DNA from: Byssothecium circinans
Lineage: Eukaryota > Ascomycota > Dothideomycetes > Pleosporales > Massarinaceae
Direction: 5' to 3'
Assembly: GCA_010015675.1 (NCBI GenBank)
Contig: ML976986.1
Coordinates: 283,671-347,670 of the forward strand
Length of the DNA stretch: 64,000 bases
The notes beneath the pieces are model-generated. The model was not told the origin of the DNA, ran no database searches, and saw only the letters and a program-made list of their open reading frames with translations. Below are positions 10,312 to 21,216 of this stretch, in pieces. Positions within the stretch are counted from its first letter, which is position 1. Each line of letters opens with the position of its first letter. The translations under genes and the position numbers were made by a program.

Positions 10312-11568
10312 CTACTCTTGTCTCTCTGGACCTTCACTCCTTTGCGGAATATTGGGTTCGGAGCGGAGCTGATTAGGTGCTGTCACGCTTCTATCTTCAC
10401 CCAAGTTATTACCCACTATCCCCTCCGAACCTCCGTTCTCCGCACTATGACCTGCCAGCTCCGCAGGAGAACTAGTATCTTCCATCTCAAACCTAGGCAC
10501 TCCCGATAGCTCTTTTGCGGCTTTATGCTTGTCCAACGACTTGTCGTGTAGTTCGGAAACCGCGGCTGCTCCATCATTCGGTTCGTTTTGGTTAATCTTG
10601 ATTGGTCTGCGTCGGCGACGCCTTAGAAAGAGGAGCACCGCAGCCAGGATGGAAGCAATGACCAATACCCCAAGGCTGACTCCGACAGCAAGTCCAATCC
10701 TCATCTGGTTGTTCGACTTTGGCTTGGGTTCTGTAAGCGCGCTAGGGGAAGACGTGCTTCTAGGTATCGACGAGGTAGGGGATGGCGTCGCTGAGTTTGT
10801 GGGGCTCGATGTCTTGGATGGAGGAGGGTAGGTTAAAGTGAGCGGTTTCATCCATAACGTATGATCGCCCAGGCCGGCAAACGGTGATTCGGTCGGCAGG
10901 GCAGAATATATAGCGGTACCGTCACTTGGTCGATACCACACATAAGCTCTTGACGTCAGTCGCACTTTCACAGCTCGATTGATTTCAGCCCAAAATAGGG
11001 TTCAGATGAAAACTTACCGCATATTATGAGAGATTGTATGTCGGAAGACGATGAGCTACCGTACGTGATTGTTGTTGTCACAGATATCGTTGACAGTAAG
11101 TTCGTAAACAGAGCGGAAGCACTGGCTTCTTGGTTAGCTTCGTGTATATGGGATCGACTTCTACTTACTAAGGACAGCATAAAGCGGACCCGTGATATTG
11201 CGAAGTGATTGGAATATGTCCGTCTGGGCAACTCGCTCCGGTAAAATAGAGCTCGCAACTAAGCGGGCCCGGCATGCATGGTGCAAGTGTGGACTCAAAC
11301 GTGAAAGATTGAAGGGCTTTGTTGATATGACCTCCAGTTAACGAGACGTAACGTGAATATAAGGTCTCGGTGCGGTATAGGAAGGGATGGGTACTGCTCG
11401 CTCCCAGAGACCAGCATCTCGAGGGATCCCATGTATAGCTCGGATCCAAAGTACAGGGAGGGGGTGTCGTCATGTCGATTTAGCATGATATGTGGAGGTG
11501 GTAAAGAAGAACAAGGAGACGCAATAGAGAACGCAAGATACCCTTCCCTTAAAGCAAAGGTCCGGCAT
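10312..11568 (-). CDS. single-pass Ser/Thr-rich membrane protein; signal peptide in a different frame
   Basis: Exons on the minus strand: 11169-11473, 11018-11121 and 10312-10973 (1071 bases from the ATG at 11473). The ectodomain contains SYTWDPSRCWSLG, a C-x-PGP-x-x-C motif and ASCPDGH...ALCCP. A Ser/Thr/Pro stalk follows, then one TM helix (IGLAVGVSLGVLVIASILAA), an arginine run and a cytoplasmic tail with HKAAKELSGVPRFEMEDTSS. This is the general plan of fungal cell-surface sensors or mucin-like proteins; the ligand is unknown. The ATG at 11473 gives no signal peptide. A good leader (MPDLCFKGRVSCVLYCVSLF, from ATG 11568) lies immediately upstream but in another frame, ends at TGA 11470-11472, and no intron can join it. 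Either a one-base lesion has uncoupled it, or the sequence has an error. Hence the gene may be broken at its 5' end. Confidence 0.6.
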
Positions 11569-12444
11569 GATGTCGACTGTTTATTTTTGCACGCTGCAGT
11601 GTTGTCCGCAATAAGAGACTTCAGTGCTCAGCCAGTCATTTAGGTGTACAACTGTAGACTGCGTTACTCCACAATCTCGGCTTGTAGCACGGCGCTTCGC
11701 AGTCCTACCACTTCGCCTCACCTAGTGGAAACGCTTCTTCGGATTGGAAAGCACAATCTGCGAAGAGCTTGTGCTTCCTTCTATAATGTTTAGCTTGCAA
11801 GAGGCGCCTGCATTGCAGTATAATGGTAGCGATTCCTTGGTCAGCAAGTCGAGGAAATCCGAATACCGGGCTACTAAGACGATTCACCGGCTCTTCTAGA
11901 CTTGCGCTTGGAAACATGCTACGATTTGGTTAGTACATATCTTCTTGGAAACAAATCCCGGTTAAAAAAGACCTCCATCAGTACATATATCGCCAGAACA
12001 ATGTCTGAAAGTGATAAGCAACCTAATATTAAGCAGCAGTATGGAGTTATATTTCCTACCGTCACATGTCCTTGCACAAACATATGCTCCCCGTCATAAC
12101 ACTCTCAGACCCTCATGAAGTGTGCATCATACCCGCTTCCCCCCCCCATAGATAAGTTCAACCGCCTATGCCAGATTCCCATGTTAAGAGTCAAAGCTGG
12201 CCACGTTGAACTCGTCAAGTATATCTCCACCCTTAAACAGCACAAGCCAGAAGTCCAACCCCACTTTCCGACGTACAACTCCCGCATAAACCCCCGTAAA
12301 AAAACGAAGTCAAAAGATTGCAATTAGCTGAAATTCCTAACAAAAAACGTGCAATGAACGGTGGTATCTCAAAACCCAACAAAAAATCGCCCGTCAAAAA
12401 AAAAACGCCTCTCCCAGCCCCCCTAACCACAACCACATACCCCC
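11569..12444. other. gene-free interval
   Basis: Upstream region of the membrane-protein gene and 3' flank of the convergently placed four-TM gene. A poly-C run occurs near 12140. Nothing else recognised. Confidence 0.5.
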
Positions 12445-13641
12445 TTACATCGCCGTCCCCTTCCCCTTCCCGTCATAGACATACTCGGGCTGATTCGCAT
12501 ACTCAGCGCCTTGCCCATACGTCCCCGCATTACCATAATACTCCACGTTCCCACTCGCATTCTGAACCAGCTCTGGCGGATGTTGTTGTTGCTGCTGATA
12601 CTGTTGATAATACTGCTGCGGTTGCTGCTGCTGCTCCAGGCCGCCCTCCAGCTGCCCAAACGCGCGTGTCCTAGGCGTCGCTGGAGTCCTCGCCCAACCA
12701 GGCCCCGTCGCAGTCCCGGGTGTTCGGGGCAGTTGCTGCAGTTCCCACATATGCTGCCACTGTTCCTCAGGCGTCATTTCGTTGTCGTCGGGTATGGAGG
12801 CCCATTTTTCCTTTTGCGCTTTCTTCTCTGCGACTTTGGTGGCGTGGGCGAGGCGGGCTTCTTTGGTGGGGTAGAGGGAGTAGGCGGCGAAGAGGATGTG
12901 GGCGGCGTATATCACACTATGCGGGGATTAGTGTGTGTGACTTTGTTGGTTGGGAGGGGGGAAACAAGGGAGGGAAGGGGGAGACTTACAGCATGCAAAT
13001 GCTAACGGCGAAGGAGGCCTTGGCTTGCGCACAATATCCCCTGATGGTCTTGTCGTCTACTACATTGCAGCTCTTGCTGATGTACCATGGCGGGCCTTTG
13101 TTTTGACGCTCGGGATCGATGGTATCGGGCGCGGTCTGTGCGTGAATGGAAAAGGCCCAGAGCGCCATGAGGGCGAGGTGGAGGGGTAGAGAGAAGATTG
13201 GGAAGCAGACGTGGAGGAGCCAGCCGGTGACTTTGATGAGGTAGAAGAACATGCATATTACGCCGATGTAGAGGTTGTACTGCGTAATGCTGGGACTCGT
13301 TAGTGAAGTTCCTTCTTTTTTGCTTTCGTCTCGCCCTTTCTGCATTCTACTTCTGATGTCCATCTTTGTTGGCGAAGTGAGAATACTTGCGGTACTTACA
13401 AGCTACTCCAAACCAACGGCACCTTGACTGGTCTGTAATTCGCCGCCGCATACAGCACCGTGGATGGATCACTGTTGTATCCCAGTTTTCCTCCCTCTCT
13501 CCACAGTATGGTCCGATACAGATTCGGACTAGCGATGCCGAAGAGTGCGAGGTTTGCGACGGTGAAAGGGAACTCGAGGATCATGAGGAAGTAGACGACC
13601 TTTGCGAGGCGCCATTGGCGCGGGATGAAGCAGCCTACCAT
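12445..13641 (-). CDS. conserved fungal four-TM membrane protein with Gln-rich tail, 337 aa
   Basis: Three exons: 13400-13641, 12990-13289 and 12445-12916 (1014 bases). Junctions are GT-AG with phases that fit (SSF-ITQYN and CML-VIYAAH). Hydrophobic segments lie at LAKVVYFLMILEFPFTVANL, at YIGVICMFFYLIKVTGWLLH with the following FPIFSLPLHLALMALWAFSI, and at SFAVSICMLVIYAAHILFAA, giving about four TM helices. The last 130 residues are soluble, with a conserved-looking MTPEEQWQHMWELQQLP, two TP-rich repeats (TPGTA, TPATPRT), a glutamine/tyrosine-rich stretch and a KGKG end. It resembles a conserved membrane protein of filamentous ascomycetes whose function I do not know. A plasma-membrane or endomembrane location is inference. 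Confidence 0.8.
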
Positions 13642-14588
13642 GGCGAGGTTGTTCGATGTGCGATGCGATGCAGTTGAGTTTAGACGGGGACGCTCAGCTC
13701 GAGTGAGCGGTCGGATGGCCGCGGCGATACGGTGTCGGTGTGCGATGTGCAATATCTGGTGTCTGTCGCTATACGACCGTAATTCAATCAACCATCTCTT
13801 TCCATCCCACGTGCAAGGTACAAGAAATATCACAATCGCACAGGTATCGCGGTCGCGATCGCAAAGCAATCCATTCAGCCCAACTCCAGCAGCCGGGGCC
13901 CCATCAGCCTTTAAACTCCGCCACGGCTCACGCCGAAGCTCTCCACTCCCGCGCTCGTGAGGGGCGAAAGGCCATGTACAGGCGCTGACTGGCAGCTCGC
14001 AAAGGCATGCGTCCGCCCATCACAGCCGGTGTGGCGCGTCGTGGCCAATCAGATGAGAGAAGTGTTTTATGCACGATGCGGGATCCCTGTCGTGAGAACG
14101 CTCGATGCGGGTGCTTCAATATCGAGGGTGAGCGTGGATTGGTGGTGGGCCCATGGAGACGGTCAGTTGGGTATGATGGTATGATGTCGGAGGGGGGCCA
14201 GCATTGATGATGGGTTGTATGGTGGGTTGGCAGATTTGAGAGGGTGGTGATGAGTACAGTGATCGTTTGGCAATGAATCGAATTGTCGTACCGCCATAGA
14301 CTCCACGTGAGGCACGGGTACCCGTCTGTCAGAACGTTGCAGTGACGTGACCATCATGAGATGATCATGTCGGTACGAAAAGACGTTGGAATCATGTCGG
14401 CGCTTAGACCGAGTACGCGACCCATAGTGTAGGTAAAGTAGCGGCGCTTGTCTGCGCCTCACGATTGAACAGAAGCATGTCTTCTGCATGCGAACGGGAG
14501 GGTCATTGTCAATAGCCCTGAGTGATAACCATCATGCTAGACATAGGCAAACATGCTCACCCTTAGCCCAAGAAAAATGTTGTCCAGC
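13642..14588. other. promoter side of the four-TM gene, 3' flank of the hydrolase
   Basis: Both neighbours are on the minus strand, so this 950-base gap holds the four-TM promoter. Overlapping open frames here are short and featureless. Confidence 0.5.
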
Positions 14589-15716
14589 TCATCCAAATAC
14601 AATTTCAGGCCATGCTTTACCTTGCATGTCTCCCTCAAGACCCGAACTCTCCACCCCCTTCAACGCCTTATCCATAAAAGCAATCACGATACCCATAACA
14701 ACCTCAAAAGCCCTCTCGCCATCAATCGTACCCAGCATCTTCTCCATGACAGGCATGCTCTGCATACCACTCAGCTTAGTCAAAAGCGGTGTATCGCAGA
14801 ATGTAGTGTGTTCACAGTTCTTCAGATTGACTTCCTTCTTCCAGCCCTTCAGGTGCGCCCACAGGGGCTGCCAGGTAGGATTGTTCGAGCGATTGCGTGG
14901 ACTAGGCTCGCCGCGACCGAAGAGAAGAACAGGGTGAGTCGTATCGTAAAGGGGGCCGTACTGCGACCCGTCTATATTGATCGCGCCTACAAAGCGGGAG
15001 TCTCTCATGAGAGTGGAAATGGCTGTGGTCCCGCCGAAGGAGTGGCCAAAGATGGCTGCTTTGTCTATGCTGAAGGGAAACGTCGCTCCTGGCACCAGCT
15101 TCTTCACCACATTCAAGTCTCCGAGCTGGGTGAGGACGAATCTTGCATCTTCAGCACGTGTAGATAGTAACGCCTCGTGCTTCTCCTTGTCTTGGGGATC
15201 CCAATGTGTTGGCGGCTTTCCAGTCGTGTGCGTACCGTCGGGGTATTCGACGATAATTGTTTCAAAGGCGTGGTCAATTGTGACGACTGCATATCCCGTA
15301 CTGGCCAGTTTCTGCGCCATTGCGTTATACTGGTGTCTTGTGAATGTAAGGCCAGGAGAGAGCAGCACCACTGGAAATTTTCCCACATCTTTTGACGCCT
15401 CCTCAACAACTTCGGTGCATATCTGAAGCTTGATCGAACCGAAGATTCTGGGGATCCTGTATTGTGCCAGGCCCGCGTCTAAGAATGCTGTTGTTTTTGG
15501 CGGCATGTACGGTACTTGGGAGGTCTGCATGCATGCGGATCGTTTGATGGGGTAGAACAGCGATATCATGATATTGCGCTTGCCTTGAGCTGGGTCGTAG
15601 GGGTCAACTCGAGCTTCGTCGGTAAGTTTGAGAGTGCTTTGGCCCACTGCTAATGGTCCGTCAGGGACTGGAATGAGGAGGTGGTCATCGGCCATGCTGC
15701 TGACTGTTCGAGGCAC
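14589..15716 (-). CDS. PAF-acetylhydrolase-like alpha/beta hydrolase, 375 aa
   Basis: A single exon. The protein shows the platelet-activating-factor acetylhydrolase (isoform II) plan. An N-terminal region contains ISLFYPIKRS, then an oxyanion-hole strand FPVVLLSPGLTFTRHQY, and the nucleophile elbow GHSFGG with Ser near residue 226. A strand ending INIDGSQYG supplies the likely acid (Asp near 249), and the catalytic His probably lies in CEHTTFCD near residue 303. Family members hydrolyse short or oxidised acyl groups at the sn-2 position of phospholipids; the actual substrate here is unknown. There is no signal peptide, suggesting a cytosolic enzyme. A second Met at residue 8 (MADDHLL) is an equally reasonable start. 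Confidence 0.88.
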   Translation of the reverse strand: MPRTVSSMADDHLLIPVPDGPLAVGQSTLKLTDEARVDPYDPAQGKRNIMISLFYPIKRSACMQTSQVPYMPPKTTAFLDAGLAQYRIPRIFGSIKLQICTEVVEEASKDVGKFPVVLLSPGLTFTRHQYNAMAQKLASTGYAVVTIDHAFETIIVEYPDGTHTTGKPPTHWDPQDKEKHEALLSTRAEDARFVLTQLGDLNVVKKLVPGATFPFSIDKAAIFGHSFGGTTAISTLMRDSRFVGAINIDGSQYGPLYDTTHPVLLFGRGEPSPRNRSNNPTWQPLWAHLKGWKKEVNLKNCEHTTFCDTPLLTKLSGMQSMPVMEKMLGTIDGERAFEVVMGIVIAFMDKALKGVESSGLEGDMQGKAWPEIVFG

Positions 15717-16196
15717 AGAGGAGAATCTAGCATTCAGAAAGCCAGCAGCTCTAGAATTTTTGCCGTCGGGTTGATGGATGCCCCTTATAATGGCAAGAGT
15801 TGCTGCTTATGGAAGTATTACTGAAGTAACTGGGCAGAAGCCAGCTTTGAAGAAAAATACGAGGAGACCGAGAAGTGGCACATCGGACTGGAAGAGTACT
15901 GAATAATGGTCATCTGCGAACCACGAACCTGGTAGAAACGTTACATCTAGCCAAGAAAGGCATCAATCGTGCGTATTCGCAAACGAGGCTTGAATAATAT
16001 AAGCTTCTTATTGGAAGATGTTTGCCCTGCACGAACCCCGACGCCTCGGCTGGCGCTGCTATGTTTGTCCCATCATATCAAACGCCTTTTGTGCCTGTTG
16101 CTCGTTCGCTTCGTAATCTTGCGAGCATGACTTTGTATTGTAGCCACGGTATTATTTGGCAGCTATTAGCTCGCTTCCAGGCCCATGTCACAACCG
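15717..16196. other. upstream region of the PAF-acetylhydrolase-like gene
   Basis: About 480 bases between two minus-strand genes. It should contain the hydrolase promoter and the 3' flank of the flavoprotein gene. No distinct element recognised. Confidence 0.45.
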
Positions 16197-17258
16197 TTAC
16201 CACCACCTCTCGCAAAACACGTATTCCGGATTCACATTAGGTTGCTTCTTCAGAAATTCCACGGTATTATCGGTCATTTCTGGCGGCCCACAAACGTAGA
16301 AGACGGTATGTGGCGCTTCTTCCCGGTTTCCAGCAGCGCTCATCAGGGCAATGTCGTCGATGCGGTGGGTCCAGGCTACAACTGGGACCTCTGTATCAGT
16401 ATGTAGTTTAGGGAGAGTGAGCGACATAAGCGGGTGTATGGGCTCGTCGTCGCGCCTATTGAGCGAGGTGCCGTCTCGCGCGCCTGTCAAGAAAAGCTCC
16501 AGTCGGTGTTTACTGGTATCTGATCGCGGCTTTCTGAAGAGATCGAGGAGCTCGGGGAGGAACAGGACTTCGGACGGCTGCGTATCTGTCGATGGGACTT
16601 TGGTTGAATATAAAAGACGGACTTCTATAGGCGGTTTCTCGTCGTTATGGTTGGCCATCATAGAAATGAGTGGGCTGCCGAAGAGTGTCAGCAGTGAAGA
16701 GCAGGCAAAGGCTCCAAAAGTTCCTGCACGCACTTTATACCAACCCCACCGGCGATAAAAATGGCGCGCCTGATCTTGCTCATATCCACCCCCGCCGGAG
16801 GCCACACGAAGCTTCCGCCAACGCGCACCTGCAGTTCTTTGTCTAGTATCTCGTCAACGGGCTTCCAGAGCCACGCTGCGGCCGGGTTGTCTGGGCTCTT
16901 CATTATCGCCAACTCGATATAGGGCGCGTCGCCATCGGTTTGTTCAGGCACAGCCTGTCTCGGAGAGGAGGTAATGGTGAAGCCGCCGGCTTTGTCGATG
17001 CCGGGCACGTGTACATCGACCCATTGGCCTGGCAGAAACTGCCTTCCATCAGCTAGTGTAGGGGCGGCAGGGCGGGAGGGCTGGCGACAATACGTCTAAG
17101 CGTTCCGTATCTTTTATCCTCAACCTATATATCTTGATTCTATCGTTGATGGCTGCTACGCGCTCGATGATCACCGCGCGCAGCGATTCGTCTCGTGGCT
17201 CGGCGGCGGTCCGCTCTTCGTGACTGATGCGTGCTGCCGCGGCGCGCGTCTGGACCAT
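16197..17258 (-). CDS. OXNAD1-like FAD/NAD(P)-binding oxidoreductase, 315 aa
   Basis: Three exons: 17094-17258, 16734-17038 and 16197-16674 (948 bases). Introns are 55 and 59 bases, with phases 0 and 2. Across the first junction the protein reads TERLD-FLPGQWVDVHVPG, and across the second AGGVGI-NPLISMMANH, both classic ferredoxin-reductase signatures. The FAD-binding region is FLPGQWVDV plus GGFTITSSPRQ; the NAD(P)-binding region is IFIAGGVGINPLISM and, near the C-terminus, YVCGPPEMTDN. The protein belongs to the ferredoxin-NADP reductase/cytochrome b5 reductase superfamily, closest in layout to OXNAD1-type proteins. The electron acceptor is unknown. The N-terminal 25 residues are Arg/Ala-rich and could be a mitochondrial presequence. 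The gene diverges from the hydrolase starting at 17611. Confidence 0.87.
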
Positions 17259-17610
17259 GATGCTCAGTGAGAGGACCCGTAGGGGGACGGGAGGGTAGTA
17301 CAGCAGCGTCTCAGCAGGGCGTATGTGACGACCAGCATCACAGTCACTCCCTCAAGCTTGGCGGAAGAGACTTCGTAGTGGGGAGCGTGGGGTTTGGAGG
17401 GGCTTCGGGCGATTAATGACATCCGATCTTGGTCTTAAGTCAGGGGTCCTACCGCTTTGGGACGCCTCGGCTCAGGTGCATGCTTTCTTTCTCGAGAGCT
17501 CATACGCTTACGGCTTGTTTCTCCTCTCTCATATCTCAACTTGTCCCTGTATTTTTACAATATTCATCCCTTCCGAGTATTATATTTCCCCTCTACAGTA
17601 TCGAGTTATC
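17259..17610. promoter_or_regulatory. shared divergent promoter region
   Basis: A gap of 352 bases between the start codons of the OXNAD1-like gene (minus) and the lipase-like gene (plus). It is CT-rich near the plus-strand start, as is common for fungal promoters. Co-regulation is possible but not shown. Confidence 0.45.
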
Positions 17611-18735
17611 ATGGCGACTGAAGAAGGTTGGCATTCGGTAGAAGCGGGCAGGAAGCTGTATACGAAGACATGGAAGGTAACGAAGATCTTCACTGGTGAT
17701 CACCGAACCTTTTGCTAACGTTACAGACGGATGGTCCGGCTAAGGCACGTCTTGTCTTTATCCACGGCTTCAGCGATCATTGTACGTTGCCTTAAAATTG
17801 CCTCATGGAAATCCAATCTATCCGCTGACACGTGCCAGGCAATGCATACAATGACTTCTTCCCAACACTGGCGTCCAAAGGCATCGAAGTGTATGCCTAT
17901 GATCAGAGGTAACCTCGCCTTAATTGCCATGTTTAGAACGGCGATCTGACAGCAAGCAGGGGATGGGGTCGCTCAGTCCAAAAGCACTCGGACAAGGGCC
18001 ACTCAGGCCCAACCACGCAGGTTCTTGACGACATTACCTCGTTTCTGAAGACGGTCATCCCCTGCCCAATTCCCCTCTTCCTAATGGGACACTCAATGGG
18101 TGGCGGGGAGGTCCTCTGCTACGCTTCGTCTGGCCCAGCTGAGATACGCAGGCACATTCGCGGTTACCTCCTGGAGTCGCCTTTCGTTGACTTCAGCCCT
18201 GCGTCAAAACCTGCCAGTGCAGTTGTCTTTCTTGGACGCCTCGCCAGCAAGATGCTACCGCACCGCCAGATGGTCAACAAACTAGACCCGAAACTTCTCT
18301 CACGCAATCCGGCCGTGTGTAAGCAGTTCGAGGAGGATGACCTGTGTCACGATACATCAACCCTTCAGGCTCTCTCAGGCCTTATGGACCGCACCGGTGC
18401 CCTTTCCGCCGGCAAGATCAAGATTGGGGATGATGCAGGCGAAGGGGGCGTAACGAGGATATGGATCGCACATGGGGACAAGGACGGCATCTGCAACTAT
18501 GCCGCTTCGAAAGCTTTTGCAGACAGGCTGCAAGTAAAGGACAAGGAGTTCAAGTCGTATGAAGGCTGCTACCACCGCCGTGAGTGCCCCTGAATTTGAT
18601 TTGAAATATAGGCTGACAGTAATAGTTCACGATGAAATAAGTCCAGACAAGGAGAAGTTCATCGATGACGTTACGGATTGGATACTGGCACGATCGGTAG
18701 AGCCTGTGCAGGTGGACAGCAAGTCCAAGTTGTGA
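17611..18735 (+). CDS. monoacylglycerol-lipase-like alpha/beta hydrolase, 306 aa
   Basis: Five exons: 17611-17676, 17727-17781, 17839-17908, 17960-18579 and 18626-18735 (921 bases). The spliced protein begins MATEEGWHSVEAGRKLYTKT and contains RLVFIHGFSDHCNAYNDFFP (oxyanion-hole HG), YAYDQRGWGRSVQ, and the nucleophile elbow LFLMGHSMGGGEVL. It also contains IAHGDKDGICN (catalytic Asp) and CYHRLHDE, where the last exon supplies the His-Asp-Glu typical of this family's catalytic histidine loop. Monoglyceride lipases release glycerol and fatty acid from monoacylglycerols, usually on lipid droplets or in mitochondria. Residues 220-235 hold a small Gly/Asp insert (KIKIGDDAGEGG). The protein is close to the family's usual length of about 300 residues and intact. 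Confidence 0.9.
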
Positions 18736-19217
18736 TTGCATATTACTGCGAAAAACAATTCTCAACTGTCAGCATTGGAGCTATGCTCTACAGTTTGTGT
18801 TGCTCACTATAATGCGAAAATAGAAACACCTGCTACAGACATTGACGCGCGTCACTGTCAAGTCTTTGCATGAAATGGAGACGGCATTAAAACGGACCAT
18901 TGCAAATTTGTAGACTTTGAAAACCGTCCTAGAGAGATAAGAGAGTAGAACAAGACCGAAAAGCATTGAGAATACAAGTAGTGTAGTTTTCATCCCCGAG
19001 CATGTGATTGGCCGTCAAAGATCGCCGCGGACAGGGCGTGAGGGTGAAGAAGGGGTGGGCCGTGGCTAACGGGCTAACGAGGAACGACTGCATCGGAGCG
19101 GAGGCGCGGCAGCTCCCGCGACAAAAGTTCAGATAGTTGAAAATTCTCAGGGACGCAGTTGGTGGAAGCCTGCCCAATAGCTATTACTTAGCAGCACTCT
19201 ACTGCTGTTCCCCGTCC
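18736..19217. other. intergenic, upstream of the metal-transporter gene
   Basis: The 3' flank of the lipase-like gene followed by the CDF transporter promoter. No distinct element recognised. Confidence 0.45.
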
Positions 19218-20762
19218 ATGTTAAAGGCCACCAACATACATGGCCTGCCGCTCCTCCGACGCGCATCATGTGCGTGTGCGTCCGGGCCACGTTCACCACA
19301 TCCGCCTTCGTCATCGTCACCCCAAGCTTCGCTGCGACACTCAGGCCCGCTGATAACCCGGCAGCAGTTTCGCGTCCTACGTACATTGACCCCCTCAAAA
19401 GGCGTCGCCGTGTTCTCGCTCCCCTCTCCATTGCATTGGTCCTCCACCGCGCACCGTAAAAGACTCCCTAAGAGCACCATGAGTACCACCACGCAGACGC
19501 AGACGCGCACCCACGCCGGCCATTCACACGGCCACCACCATCACCATGACAACGCTTACCTGGTTTCGAAGAACAAGAATGATGCCGGCGTGCGCATCAC
19601 TCGAATTGGGCTCTATGTGAACTTGGGCATGGCCATCAGCAAGGGCGCCGGGGGCTACGTCTTCAACAGTCAGGGCAAGTAGCACGCGACCAATCGAAGT
19701 CTCCCCATACTGACCTTGCAAAGCCCTCGTCGCCGACGCCATCCACAGTCTTACCGATCTCGTCAGCGACATCATGACACTGGCAACCGTCTCGTGGTCG
19801 CTGAAGCCCCCTTCGGAACGGTTTCCGAGCGGATACGGAAAGGTCGAGAGCCTGGGCTCCTTAGGTGTGAGCGGCATATTGCTGGGAGGCGGCTTCATGA
19901 TGGGATGGGCGGCTCTCATTGCGCTCGCCCAGCAGCTCTTCCCCGAAGCTACTGAGATCGCGGCGCAATGGGGTCTGATGCCGCACAGTCACGGCCACCA
20001 TCACGGCATAGACGACCTAGGCCCGAGTATCCATGCAGCATGGCTCGCCGCTGGCTCAATCTTGATTAAAGAGTGGCTATACCGAGCTAGTAAGAATCCA
20101 TTCGCCTCGTAATTCTAGCAATGCTAACATGCGCAGCCCTTAAAGTCGCAAACGAACGCAAGTCCTCCGTCCTCGCGTCCAACGCCTACCACCACCGCGT
20201 AGACTCGCTCACTGCCTTGGTCGCACTCCTCATGATAGCCGGATCAAACGTGTTGAACAACGCTTCGTGGATGGACCCGGTCGGTGGGCTTGTCATCTCG
20301 CTTATGGTCATTCAGGCTGGGTTGGGGAACACAAAGGCTGCCCTCTACGAACTGGCAGATGTCGGTGTGGAAGATGAGATGCGAGGAAATGTTCAGCGAG
20401 CAGCAACAAAAGCACTGGCAGACTCCAACTCTAGATCAGCAGCCGATGTTCATGTCCGCCACGTTCAAGGCGTCAAGTCGGGCCAGAACTACCTAATGGA
20501 CATTGAGCTTGGCGCGCCTTCCTCCTGGACTATTGATCAAACTCGAGGAGTCGAGAATCTAGTGCGCGAGCGAGTCGGTGACAAGGTGCGTGGGGTGAAG
20601 AAGGTCAGGGTACGATTCGTGTCGAACACCTCAGATCAACCCGACTTCTTGGATGAGTTTATACAGGCCAAAGACGTCGACAAGCTGAGTCCGGAGCCGG
20701 AAGAGGAGCATGATTATGATCACCACCATAGTGGAAACGGTGATCTAAAGAAGAGAAAGTGA
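19218..20762 (+). CDS. mitochondrial CDF metal transporter, Mmt1/Mmt2-like, 482 aa
   Basis: Three exons: 19218-19674, 19724-20089 and 20137-20762 (1449 bases). Exon 1 ends in Q-G and the protein continues NSQ-ALVADAIHSLTDLVSDI, the hallmark of the cation diffusion facilitator family (the H/D pair of TM2). The matching TM5 motif HHRVDSLTALVALLM is in exon 3. That first junction requires a GC donor (G|GCAAGT). A His-rich loop HAGHSHGHHHHHD precedes TM1, a second (PHSHGHHHG) lies between TM helices, and a third is at the C-terminus. The first 75 residues are Arg/Ser-rich and fit a mitochondrial presequence. Yeast Mmt1/Mmt2 move iron across the inner mitochondrial membrane. Met 19480 (MSTTTQ) is an alternative start that would lose the presequence. 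Confidence 0.87.
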
Positions 20763-21216
20763 GCGTGTATCATACTGTACATATAGGAACAAGAGCTTGG
20801 ACACGGCGTTCATACATTGGTGGCGTAGGATTTCCCTGGCGTATATTGGATCATCCACAAATACGGACTTGAATCGAGTTCGTTCATATTTGAAATATCT
20901 CCCTCTTCCAATGATGCATTTCAACTATGACGGAAAAATTCAATCAGGTGCTCAGAATGGCAATCCGCGTGTTTATCCACAGCCCAATGGCGCTCCAGCG
21001 CTTCTGCAGGCACCACCGGCAGAATACGTGCAGCACAACATATACGCGATGCAGGTTAATAAGCGTCCCACGGGTAAGGCTATGATGTTAGCGTAGCGTA
21101 AGGAGAGAGCTACTCCAGATCTGCCTGACCTTCACGAGACTTCCGCGCTTAAATGTCTCGTCCTCAGTTCCCTCTCATTCCACCACTTGAAAGCTCCATT
21201 CATCCACTCTGCGACT
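20763..21216. other. intergenic
   Basis: The 3' flank of the CDF transporter and promoter of xylulose kinase. A 99-codon open frame at 20797-21096 has no family resemblance and is most simply 3' UTR. Confidence 0.45.

Noticed and set aside
20797..21096. 99-codon frame after the metal transporter gene
   Set aside because: Most likely 3' UTR; no family resemblance and no splice link.
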